The notes: a model not told the origin generated them from the letters alone. A stretch of DNA of 5,447 nucleotides from Christensenella sp. UBA4651 (GCA_002405615.1 DHMD01000012.1:1-5447), one strand, 5' to 3'; positions 1-5,447 are shown, counted from the first letter of the stretch. Program-made: numbers and translations.

Positions 1-311
1 ATTTTACTAATCGGAATACCCGTTTCTTCCATAGCCTCACACAGAGCAACCGCCAATATATCAGTTTCACCCTCACAATGACCACCAAATTGCAGCCACA
101 AGCCCGCTTTTTTGTGATGATTTAGCAAAATTCGCCCAGCCTTATCCACTACCAACACCCCAGCAGTAAGGTGCGACCCCGACCGCCTATCGCAGGCGTC
201 AGCTAAATCTCTACTCCTCGCAATAAACCCCATTGTGCGGGCAACACTTTTCATCTCACTCATATCATAAGGTCGGTATTTTAGCAGTTCAGCAACCAAA
301 TCAAAACTCAT
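1..311 (-). CDS. Nudix hydrolase, 3' end outside the window
   Basis: Probable Nudix hydrolase, a cytosolic enzyme that cleaves nucleoside-diphosphate-linked compounds; the substrate cannot be told from sequence. Reading leftwards from ATG at 309-311 gives 103 residues with no stop before the edge. The N-terminal part (about 1-45) is a helical lead-in, followed by the Nudix core from about 47 (SHLTAGVLVVD, then ILLNHHKKAGLWLQ at 61-74) and the Nudix box region at 76-99 (GGHCEGETD ... EAMEETGI). The pattern HHKK..WLQ.GGH.(D/E)G(D/E) matches a bacterial subfamily I recall as having ALREA.EE in the box. Here the Arg is Cys91 (codon TGT, 39-41), so full activity is uncertain. The start is supported by GAGG about 5 bases upstream. 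That site overlaps the TGA stop of the preceding alkylation-repair gene (gap 7 bases), so the two genes are almost certainly co-transcribed and perhaps translationally coupled. Confidence 0.88.
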   Translation of the reverse strand, partial: MSFDLVAELLKYRPYDMSEMKSVARTMGFIARSRDLADACDRRSGSHLTAGVLVVDKAGRILLNHHKKAGLWLQFGGHCEGETDILAVALCEAMEETGIPISK

Positions 312-318
312 ATCCACC

Positions 319-1029
319 TCACAAATCCATTATCGCCTGTTTGATTTCTTTTGGCACTCGATAACTATCTCTAACTTTCTCTTTGGTAAATTTTATAACA
401 TCTTTATTTATTTTGTACTTCCGTAGAGTCGCCAAAACTTTATCACCGAACCGCACACAAGCCTCCGCATACAGCCACGCAAGTGCCATATTTACATAAT
501 AATGTCTAGAAATTCTGCCTTTCGCCGTCAACAAAACCCTATCTATATACCCGCCGTTTATATAATACTTCATCATTAAAACTATGGCAAAACGCTCCAT
601 ATATTCCGCACAATTATTTATCCACACATTCACCGAGTTCCAAAAAGTAGGCAAACACCTATCCACAATTTTTAATTCCCCGCACAAAATGTCGCAAGTC
701 GCCCAATTATCAATCGTGCTAATAAACCTTTCCAGTCTAGGCATCAGCACCTCCACACTCTTTATCCGCCCCAAAAGCAACGCAAGAATAACACTCTCCT
801 CGTGGTAGTTTTGCGGCATAGAGTCAATTATTGCCAAAACCTTATCCGCCCGAACGGAACGAGCGAGCGCCCGCAAATCGGGAACATACCACCCCAAAAT
901 CTGCCTCCTACTCGGTACTAATTCATTATTATAACCGATACTCTTTTTTTTATCAAAATCTCTGAGCAATTTCTCAAAATTCGCCCAGTCAACAACCTCA
1001 CTATTCAAGCAATCAATCAACGCCTGCAT
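319..1029 (-). CDS. AlkD-like DNA alkylation repair protein
   Basis: 236-residue protein of the DNA alkylation repair family (AlkC/AlkD-like, HEAT-like helical repeats). Characterised members excise alkylated bases such as 3- and 7-methylpurines as monofunctional glycosylases. Visible family signatures are GWYVPDLRALA (46-56), IDNWATCD (106-113), ERFAIVLMMKYYI (145-157), YYVNMALAWLYAEA (177-190) and KVRDSYRVPKE (218-228). The residues that line the DNA-binding groove in Bacillus cereus AlkD (Trp109, Asp113, Arg148, Trp187) correspond to Trp109, Asp113, Arg146 and Trp185 here, so the active groove looks intact. Length is normal for the family. The ATG is supported by AGGAGG at 1035-1040 with a 5-base spacer. 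It is the first gene of a leftward operon with the Nudix hydrolase 7 bases downstream, and it is driven by a near-ideal promoter at 1057-1085. Family assignment is firm; the exact lesion specificity is inference. Confidence 0.93.
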   Translation of the reverse strand: MQALIDCLNSEVVDWANFEKLLRDFDKKKSIGYNNELVPSRRQILGWYVPDLRALARSVRADKVLAIIDSMPQNYHEESVILALLLGRIKSVEVLMPRLERFISTIDNWATCDILCGELKIVDRCLPTFWNSVNVWINNCAEYMERFAIVLMMKYYINGGYIDRVLLTAKGRISRHYYVNMALAWLYAEACVRFGDKVLATLRKYKINKDVIKFTKEKVRDSYRVPKEIKQAIMDL

Positions 1030-1034
1030 AATCG

Positions 1035-1040
1035 CCTCCT
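1035..1040 (-). promoter_or_regulatory. Ribosome binding site of the alkylation repair gene
   Basis: Perfect AGGAGG on the minus strand, 5 bases before the ATG at 1027-1029. It fixes the start of the repair gene. Confidence 0.85.
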
Positions 1041-1056
1041 ACATAAATATAATTAT

Positions 1057-1085
1057 ATTATACACTATAAAAAACGATTTGTCAA
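1057..1085 (-). promoter_or_regulatory. Consensus sigma-A promoter for the alkylation repair/Nudix operon
   Basis: On the minus strand, TTGACA (1080-1085) and TATAAT (1057-1062) are separated by exactly 17 bases (1063-1079). Both hexamers match consensus fully. The expected start of transcription is near 1050, giving a leader of about 20 bases that carries the AGGAGG site. A perfect promoter implies strong basal expression unless repressed; no convincing operator was found next to it. Confidence 0.88.
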
Positions 1086-1259
1086 TCAATATATCGAACA
1101 TTTTTTCTAGCACACCCATTTTTTATTTTTCGACAATTTCGCTTCTTTATATATTATATACGCCATCCACCATACACACATAACTCAAAACTCACCCCCG
1201 CTGGCTTTTGGCAGCATTATTAAAAAAATTTTTTATCAAACTTTATGCACCAAATCACT

Positions 1260-1308
1260 ATTTTTGCTATTTTTTAGCGATTTTTTGCGAATTTTTATTG
1301 ATTATTTT
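1260..1308. promoter_or_regulatory. Phased T-tracts, predicted curved DNA upstream of the PPDK-like gene
   Basis: Five T-tracts (1261-1265, 1270-1275, 1281-1286, 1292-1296, 1305-1308) have centres about 9.5, 11, 10.5 and 12.5 bases apart, close to the helical repeat. Phased A/T-tracts are known to bend DNA. The array ends about 60 bases before the -35 box at 1371, a position where curvature or an AT-rich contact can help RNA polymerase or host architectural proteins. The rest of the 1086-1370 gap is AT-rich, and I see no gene, RNA or riboswitch in it. Confidence 0.4.
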
Positions 1309-1370
1309 GCATATTAAATTGCTAATATATTCACGCCGATTTTTTGTTGCAAAGTATAGGTAAAAAATGC

Positions 1371-1399
1371 TTGCCTTTTTCCCGCAAAACTACTATAAT
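1371..1399 (+). promoter_or_regulatory. Promoter of the PPDK-like gene
   Basis: TTGCCT (1371-1376, 4 of 6 to consensus) and a perfect TATAAT (1394-1399) are separated by 17 bases (1377-1393). Transcription should start near 1406, giving a leader of about 27 bases. The ribosome site GGAGG lies at 1424-1428, 4 bases before the ATG at 1433. Confidence 0.8.
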
Positions 1400-1432
1400 T
1401 GATTGTAGAAAAATAGAATTTTTGGAGGAATT

Positions 1433-4051
1433 ATGGCAAAGAATTATGTATTTAGCTTTGACAAAGGTGGTATCGGCGATGTAGTGCTATTGGGCGACAA
1501 AGGCGCGAACCTTGCTCAAATCCATCAAATGGGGCTAAACATACCTTTTGGCTTTACTATTACCACAGACGGGTGCAAGTACTATTTGCAGAGCGGCTCT
1601 CTAAATAACGACATATTAGAGCAGATTATGCGAGGAGTCAAGGCGATTGAGAAGGATTCGGGAATGACTTTTGGCGACCCAACCAATCCCCTACTTTTGA
1701 GCGTGCGTACGGGGGCTTACCCTGTAACTAAGGGACTCGCTCCTACCATAATTAATGTCGGAATGAATGATGTGATAACTTCGCATTTGGTCAAACAAAA
1801 CAAGACTCCCGTATTTGCTTGGGAGTGTTATGCGAGATTTATGCGTGATTATTGTAATGTAGTCGGCAAAATCGACCTAGAAACCCTCCGAGGCATTGAG
1901 GCAGATATTCGAGCTTCTGCACGAGGCATTCCCGAGCCTGAAATCCTGCAAAAGGTCGTTTCCCAATACAAAAAATTATACAAAAAAGAAACAAAACAGG
2001 CTTTTCCACAAGATGTTACCGACCAGCTGCTCGAATGTATCAAGGCCGCCCTTTCTAGTTGCAAATCTCCCGTTTCACGCAACTATTTGAGAGCCCACAG
2101 CTTGCCACTAGACGCTGGTTGCGCTGTAAGCGTGCAAGCGATGGCTTTTGGCAACTATGATATGACCAGTGGTGTCGGTGTGGTAAACACTCGCAACCTC
2201 GTAACTGGCGAAAAGGAAATCACTGGCGAGATTTTGCGCCGTGCCCAAGAAAAGAGCAGTTTGCAAAAAAACTACACATATGATATGGCAGAACTCAAAC
2301 AAGCCAACCCTAGCCTATACCTTGACCTACAAAAAGCGTGCGAGCAAATCGAGAACTTTTATCAAGATGTCAAGAGTATTGAGTTTTGCGTGCAATCTGG
2401 CACTCTCTACATTATGCAGGTAGAGGACGCTGCCCGCTCGCCTTTCGCCAGCGCAAAGATTGCCCTCGACCTCTGCAACGAAAAATTGATAGACCGAGAT
2501 GAGGCAATTAGCAAAGTTGACGCTAATGGTATGGGTACACTAATGCAATCTGTCATCGACCCAATGCGTGCAGCCGCTAGCAGCGTGCTCGCCGAGGGCG
2601 TCAGCGGATATCCAGGTAGCAGCAGCGGTGTAATCGTACTATCAGTTGAGGCAGCACTTACCTACTCGGGCAAGGGCGAGAATGTTATATTCATCAAGGA
2701 TAGTTTCTCTGTCCACGACACAGACGGCATCGCAGTTTCATCAGGTATTGTCGCATTGCAAGGCGGATACAATAGTTTCGCCAGCATTATCGCCAAGAGT
2801 AAAGCACTCCCTTGCATCATCGGCTGCAAGCGAATTTCTATAAATATGAATGCCAAAACACTCAAAATGGGCGGATTAAATTACAAAGAGGGCGACAAAA
2901 TCACTATTGACGCCGACAAGGCAAAAGTCTACGGCGAGGCACTACCCCTGATTGAGCCAAATCTCACTGGCGACTTTGGCACTTTGATTAGTTGGGCAAA
3001 GGCAAAACAGAATATTTTAATCTACGCCGATGCAGACACTCCCGCTAGAATCAAGCGTGCCCAAGAATTAGGAGCAAACGGGGTCGGGTTGGTTAGGACG
3101 GAAAATATGTTCTTCCACCCACAGAAACTAAACAGCCTGCGTCAGTTCTTTATCGCTCCGAATGACAAATGCCGTACAGACGCACTCAAAGCCATTTACA
3201 AGTATCAATTTGCCGACTTTATCAAATTGCTCACTCAAAACGGCGATGACGAAATTAATATCCGCCTACTTGACATCACAATTTCTGATGTTTTACCAAA
3301 CACTGTTGGCGAACTCCAAAGTTTAGCAAAGACTATGGGCGTAAGTTTAGACGAACTCAAAGCCCCTTATTACGAACTAAAACAGACCAACCCCACCTTG
3401 GGTATTCGTGGTTGTAGAATGCTAATTATGCACCCCGAGTTTATCGATTTGCAAGTTTCTGCAATATTCAATGCCGCTTTTGAAACGAAACGCAGAACTG
3501 GCAAAATGCCAAAAATCAATATAATTATCCCAATGGTTACCCTGCTCCCTGAATACGAAATTTTGGAAAAAGCAGTCCGCACTGCCGCCGAAAAGGTTTT
3601 GGAGGCAAACAAGCGTGTAAAGTGCGAGTATATGGTCGGCTGTATGATAGAAACACCTCGCGCGTGTCTTATCGCAGACAAGTTAGCGGAGGTTGCCGAT
3701 TTTGTAACTTTTGGTACGAACGACCTCACACAACTTACCTATGGATTTAGCCGTGATGACTGTATGAAGTTTTTGCAAGATTATTACGATGATTACCTAA
3801 TCTACAAAGACCCATTCGTTATGCTCGACCGAAACGGTGTGTTTGAATTAATCAACCTCGCCGTTCAAAAAATTCGCTCTGTAAAAGAAAATATGCCAAT
3901 TTGGTTATTAGGCGATATTGTGAGCGACCCAGAAAGTATAGCACTAGCACTCAAACTCAACATCAATAGAATTAGTTGCGTGCCAAACAAAATCCCAGGA
4001 ACTATACTTGCAATTGCGCAAGCAAATATCAAAGAAGAAAAATCTAAATAA
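1433..4051 (+). CDS. ppdK: Pyruvate, phosphate dikinase homologue lacking catalytic residues (probable pseudoenzyme)
   Basis: 872-residue full-length homologue of PPDK, which interconverts ATP, phosphate and pyruvate with AMP, PPi and PEP in the cytosol. The symbol marks homology only. Domain order is normal: ATP-grasp part (about 1-340; GDKGANLAQ at 21-29, SVRTGA at 90-95), phosphohistidine swivel domain (about 375-505; GYPGSSSG at 392-399) and PEP/pyruvate TIM barrel (about 520-872). By C. symbiosum numbering, the catalytic His455 is Phe449 (GGYNSFAS for GGMTSHAA) and Cys831 is Leu826 (LLGDIVSDP for ICGEHGGDP). Asp321 is Ser315 and Arg337 is Glu331. The SMPGMMDT and AQGEDVVAG motifs are also gone. 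Kept residues are Lys23, Arg92, Glu317, Gln329, Arg555 (VRTENMFF), Arg611 (IRLLD), Glu740 (IETPRA), and Asn763 and Asp764 (GTNDLTQ). The frame is uninterrupted, with its own promoter, ribosome site and terminator, so it appears to be a maintained protein. Dikinase activity is unlikely; a PEP-binding, regulatory or scaffold role is inference. Homology is certain; loss of function is probable. Confidence 0.95.
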   Translation: MAKNYVFSFDKGGIGDVVLLGDKGANLAQIHQMGLNIPFGFTITTDGCKYYLQSGSLNNDILEQIMRGVKAIEKDSGMTFGDPTNPLLLSVRTGAYPVTKGLAPTIINVGMNDVITSHLVKQNKTPVFAWECYARFMRDYCNVVGKIDLETLRGIEADIRASARGIPEPEILQKVVSQYKKLYKKETKQAFPQDVTDQLLECIKAALSSCKSPVSRNYLRAHSLPLDAGCAVSVQAMAFGNYDMTSGVGVVNTRNLVTGEKEITGEILRRAQEKSSLQKNYTYDMAELKQANPSLYLDLQKACEQIENFYQDVKSIEFCVQSGTLYIMQVEDAARSPFASAKIALDLCNEKLIDRDEAISKVDANGMGTLMQSVIDPMRAAASSVLAEGVSGYPGSSSGVIVLSVEAALTYSGKGENVIFIKDSFSVHDTDGIAVSSGIVALQGGYNSFASIIAKSKALPCIIGCKRISINMNAKTLKMGGLNYKEGDKITIDADKAKVYGEALPLIEPNLTGDFGTLISWAKAKQNILIYADADTPARIKRAQELGANGVGLVRTENMFFHPQKLNSLRQFFIAPNDKCRTDALKAIYKYQFADFIKLLTQNGDDEINIRLLDITISDVLPNTVGELQSLAKTMGVSLDELKAPYYELKQTNPTLGIRGCRMLIMHPEFIDLQVSAIFNAAFETKRRTGKMPKINIIIPMVTLLPEYEILEKAVRTAAEKVLEANKRVKCEYMVGCMIETPRACLIADKLAEVADFVTFGTNDLTQLTYGFSRDDCMKFLQDYYDDYLIYKDPFVMLDRNGVFELINLAVQKIRSVKENMPIWLLGDIVSDPESIALALKLNINRISCVPNKIPGTILAIAQANIKEEKSK

Positions 4052-4053
4052 TC

Positions 4054-4082
4054 AAAAAACAGCACTATATGTGCTGTTTTTT
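4054..4082 (+). terminator. Rho-independent terminator after the PPDK-like gene
   Basis: A perfect 12-bp inverted repeat (4054-4065 with 4071-4082) forms a stem with core CAGCAC/GTGCTG and a TATAT loop. It is flanked by six A on the left and six T on the right, and starts 2 bases after the stop codon. The A/T flanks would let it work in both directions. It separates this gene from the membrane protein gene downstream. Confidence 0.92.
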
Positions 4083-4149
4083 GCTACTTAACTGCAAATT
4101 TTAATCATATAGTCGCAAGAATTTGTTTATTAACGACATATACATAAAT

Positions 4150-4202
4150 GCACTTAATTTTATTTTGACCTGCTCAACAAACTTCAAATAAGTGCGCACT
4201 AA
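4150..4202. repeat. GCACTTA inverted half-sites with an AGTGCGCACT palindrome (candidate operator)
   Basis: GCACTTA (4150-4156) is matched by its exact reverse complement TAAGTGC (4189-4195), which is followed directly by GCACTAA (4196-4202), one mismatch from the first copy. The centre of the second and third copies is a perfect 10-base palindrome (4191-4200), standing out as G+C-rich in this AT-rich gap. This looks like a protein-binding site or a small stem, but no regulator is identified. Confidence 0.35.
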
Positions 4203-4382
4203 AATTAATAATTTTTGACTTTTAGGTTCATAATAAAAATCAATTTTTACAAAAAACAACTATTTTTTTGTATGATTTTTTGCTATTTTATTTGCATTTA
4301 TTTAACAATTTTTTGTGTTTTCCCACCCTAAATGTTTACTACAAAAAAATCACGTTTTTTACTTACTATTTGTTTTATTCTC

Positions 4383-4409
4383 CAAAATACACAAAATATA
4401 CAAAATTTT
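4383..4409. repeat. Three tandem 9-base CAAAAT units
   Basis: CAAAATACA, CAAAATATA and CAAAATTTT lie head to tail with an exact 9-base period, ending about 33 bases before the -35 box at 4442. They could be a binding site for a regulator of the membrane protein gene, or simply low-complexity AT DNA. Confidence 0.35.
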
Positions 4410-4441
4410 TCAACAAAAAATCATTTTTTCGCTTAATTTAT

Positions 4442-4471
4442 TTGCAATATTTTACAAATTTTTGTTATACT
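4442..4471 (+). promoter_or_regulatory. Extended -10 promoter of the membrane protein gene
   Basis: TTGCAA (4442-4447, 4 of 6) and TATACT (4466-4471, 5 of 6) have an 18-base spacer. A TGT triplet (4463-4465) directly before the -10 makes it an extended -10 element. Transcription should start near 4478, giving a leader of about 34 bases with AGGAGG at 4499-4504. Confidence 0.7.
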
Positions 4472-4498
4472 AGAATATAGCGAAATATCTAAAAATAT

Positions 4499-4504
4499 AG
4501 GAGG
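4499..4504 (+). promoter_or_regulatory. Ribosome binding site that decides the TTG start
   Basis: Perfect AGGAGG, 7 bases before TTG at 4512. No ATG or GTG lies at suitable spacing in the open frame, so this site selects TTG as the start of the membrane protein gene. Confidence 0.85.
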
Positions 4505-4511
4505 AAAGATT

Positions 4512-5447
4512 TTGGCTAAAAATATAGAGGCGCAAGGTATACGCGTAGGATATATTATCGGCGGTATCTTGGCAGTTTTGTTGGCTGCCCTGCTTATCGT
4601 AATGTACCTGCCCGATTTTTTGACAGCCGTATTTGGTCTGCCACAAATTTGGGATTTGTATACTCCAATTTCCGAACTCGTTGGCTCAAATGTTATGGAG
4701 TACTTTAACAACTGGGGCGCAGCAGGAATTATGGTGCTGTTCTTCCTAATTTACTTTGTATGTATGGCTGCAAGGCAGAGTAAATCTGCTACAATGTTTA
4801 GACTGACTGGAATGTTCGGAGCGCTTGGCTGCTCACTTCCTTTCGTAGCAACAGCACTCAAATCTATGGAATTGGTTGACTTGACAGGTTATGTAGGCTA
4901 CGTACTGTTGGGAACTTTTGCCCTAGCCTTTATCTTCTACATTGTCGGACTTATCTTGCGTGGCAAGCAAAAATTCCACAAAAACAAGGCATCTACAACG
5001 CTAGTATTCTGCGTAACATTTTGGTTGCTGTTTACCGCATTGCAAGCACTATACTATGTAGGCGAAGCATTCGGGATTGAGGCGCTGACAACCACATTTC
5101 TTGATGTAATTACCTTTGTAAACACATATATTTTCACAATTTTGGCAATTTACTTGATAATTTCTGCAATTTGGATGTTCTTAACCGTTCCTCATCATGT
5201 TAGGGTTGAGTATAATGCGGACACCCCAGATATGGCGAAGCCTACCGAATCAATCGAGGAGCAAGCAAAGAATATCACTCTCAGCCCAGAGGAAGAAGCC
5301 GCAGCAAAGCAACGCTCTACTGAGGCAATCAAGGGTTCGGGCGCTCCTGTTACGCAACCACTCAACGTCTACCCAGGCAAACAAAATGCCTCTATGCCAA
5401 ATCCATATAGGCGTAAACCTATTCAACCAATTCCTGCAACTCCGCAA
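4512..5447 (+). CDS. Unrecognised six-helix membrane protein with soluble tail, 3' end outside the window
   Basis: Open frame of 312 codons from TTG at 4512 to the right edge, with no stop. I do not recognise the family. About six hydrophobic segments are visible: residues 13-33, 68-87, 97-116, 126-149, 162-183 and 196-226. The short loops 88-92 (RQSKS) and 150-160 (RGKQKFHKNK) are positively charged, so by the positive-inside rule they should face the cytoplasm. After VPHHVRVEY (226-234) comes a soluble tail: first acidic and Ala/Glu-rich (about 237-275), then Gly/Pro/Gln/Asn-rich (about 276-312, with PNPYRRKPIQPIP). There is no cleavable signal peptide motif; the first helix is likely an anchor. 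The start rests on AGGAGG at 4499-4504, and the second residue on (AKN) matches the N-terminus style of the upstream gene. It has its own promoter at 4442-4471 and is cut off from the upstream gene by a terminator. The coding assignment is firm; the function is unknown. Confidence 0.85.
   Translation, partial: MAKNIEAQGIRVGYIIGGILAVLLAALLIVMYLPDFLTAVFGLPQIWDLYTPISELVGSNVMEYFNNWGAAGIMVLFFLIYFVCMAARQSKSATMFRLTGMFGALGCSLPFVATALKSMELVDLTGYVGYVLLGTFALAFIFYIVGLILRGKQKFHKNKASTTLVFCVTFWLLFTALQALYYVGEAFGIEALTTTFLDVITFVNTYIFTILAIYLIISAIWMFLTVPHHVRVEYNADTPDMAKPTESIEEQAKNITLSPEEEAAAKQRSTEAIKGSGAPVTQPLNVYPGKQNASMPNPYRRKPIQPIPATPQ

Larger units (their letters stand above)
4083..4441. other. AT-rich intergenic region without a credible gene
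   Basis: About 360 bases of very low G+C content, dominated by T- and A-runs, between the terminator and the next promoter. Short open frames here have no ribosome site and give only Phe/Tyr/Leu/Lys-rich low-complexity peptides. The only structured parts I see are the GCACTTA half-sites near 4150-4202 and the CAAAAT units near 4383-4409. No RNA gene or riboswitch is recognised. Confidence 0.6.

Noticed and set aside
1095..1108. Sequence CGAACATTTTTTCT resembling a Gram-positive LexA (SOS) box upstream of the repair gene
   Set aside because: Only about 11 of 14 positions fit the degenerate consensus, the conserved GTT(C/T) half is absent, and the site is in a T-run. Too weak to call.
1130..1157. 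Possible second plus-strand promoter (TCGACA, 16 bases, TATTAT)
   Set aside because: The -10 matches only 4 of 6 bases in AT-rich DNA where such matches arise by chance, and a better promoter lies next to the gene at 1371-1399.
1200..1215. GCTGGCTTTTGGCAGC hairpin in the divergent gap, followed by A- and T-runs
   Set aside because: The stem has a G-G mismatch, the T-run starts 13 bases after it, and no gene ends here that would need a terminator.
2777..2779. Sequencing error or frameshift as the cause of the missing catalytic His
   Set aside because: TTC differs from His codons at two positions, the reading frame is uninterrupted on both sides, and other catalytic residues are lost independently at distant sites.
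3370..3729. Minus-strand open frame of 119 codons inside the PPDK-like gene
   Set aside because: It is antisense to the conserved TIM-barrel motifs and has no recognisable domain, so it is a shadow of the real gene.
4268..4480. Open frame of about 70 codons on the plus strand
   Set aside because: No ribosome site, Phe/Tyr/Leu-rich low-complexity product from very AT-rich DNA, and it runs through the promoter of the membrane protein gene.
4433..4711. Minus-strand open frame of 92 codons
   Set aside because: It overlaps antisense the start and promoter of the well-supported TTG gene, has no ribosome site, and its composition is that of a shadow frame.

Overview
The window looks like a chromosomal segment of an AT-rich, low-GC Gram-positive (Clostridia-like) bacterium. 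The grounds are strong AGGAGG-type ribosome binding sites, sigma-A type promoters with 17-18 bp spacers, a TTG start, a Firmicutes-type DNA alkylation repair protein and a pyruvate phosphate dikinase homologue closest in length to the Clostridium symbiosum enzyme. Coding DNA is much richer in G+C than the gaps, where some 60-base stretches are near 15% G+C. The taxonomic placement is inference. I see no transposon, tRNA, rRNA or CRISPR array.

Left part (1-1029, minus strand): a two-gene operon reads leftwards from a perfect-consensus promoter at 1057-1085. First comes an AlkD-like DNA alkylation repair (HEAT-repeat glycosylase family) protein, then after 7 bases a Nudix hydrolase that runs off the left edge. 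Together they suggest base-damage repair plus nucleotide clean-up. The Nudix box carries Cys where its family has the conserved Arg.

Middle (1030-4082): a divergent intergenic region of about 400 bases holds both promoters and a run of helically phased T-tracts. It is followed by an 872-codon gene on the plus strand that is a full-length homologue of pyruvate, phosphate dikinase (PPDK) and ends in a clean 12-bp-stem terminator. The main discovery candidate is that this protein has lost the residues that do the chemistry. The phosphorylated His is Phe449, the pyruvate-site general acid/base Cys is Leu826, and two ATP-site residues are changed (Ser315, Glu331). It nevertheless keeps the PEP/pyruvate and metal ligands (Arg555, Arg611, Glu740, Asn763, Asp764). 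It reads as an intact, expressed PPDK pseudoenzyme rather than a decaying pseudogene.

Right part (4083-5447): an AT-rich gap of about 430 bases contains candidate operator repeats and an extended -10 promoter. It leads into a TTG-started gene for an unrecognised six-helix membrane protein with a charged, then Pro-rich, soluble tail, cut by the right edge. The terminator and long gap make co-transcription with the PPDK-like gene unlikely, so no functional link between them is shown here.
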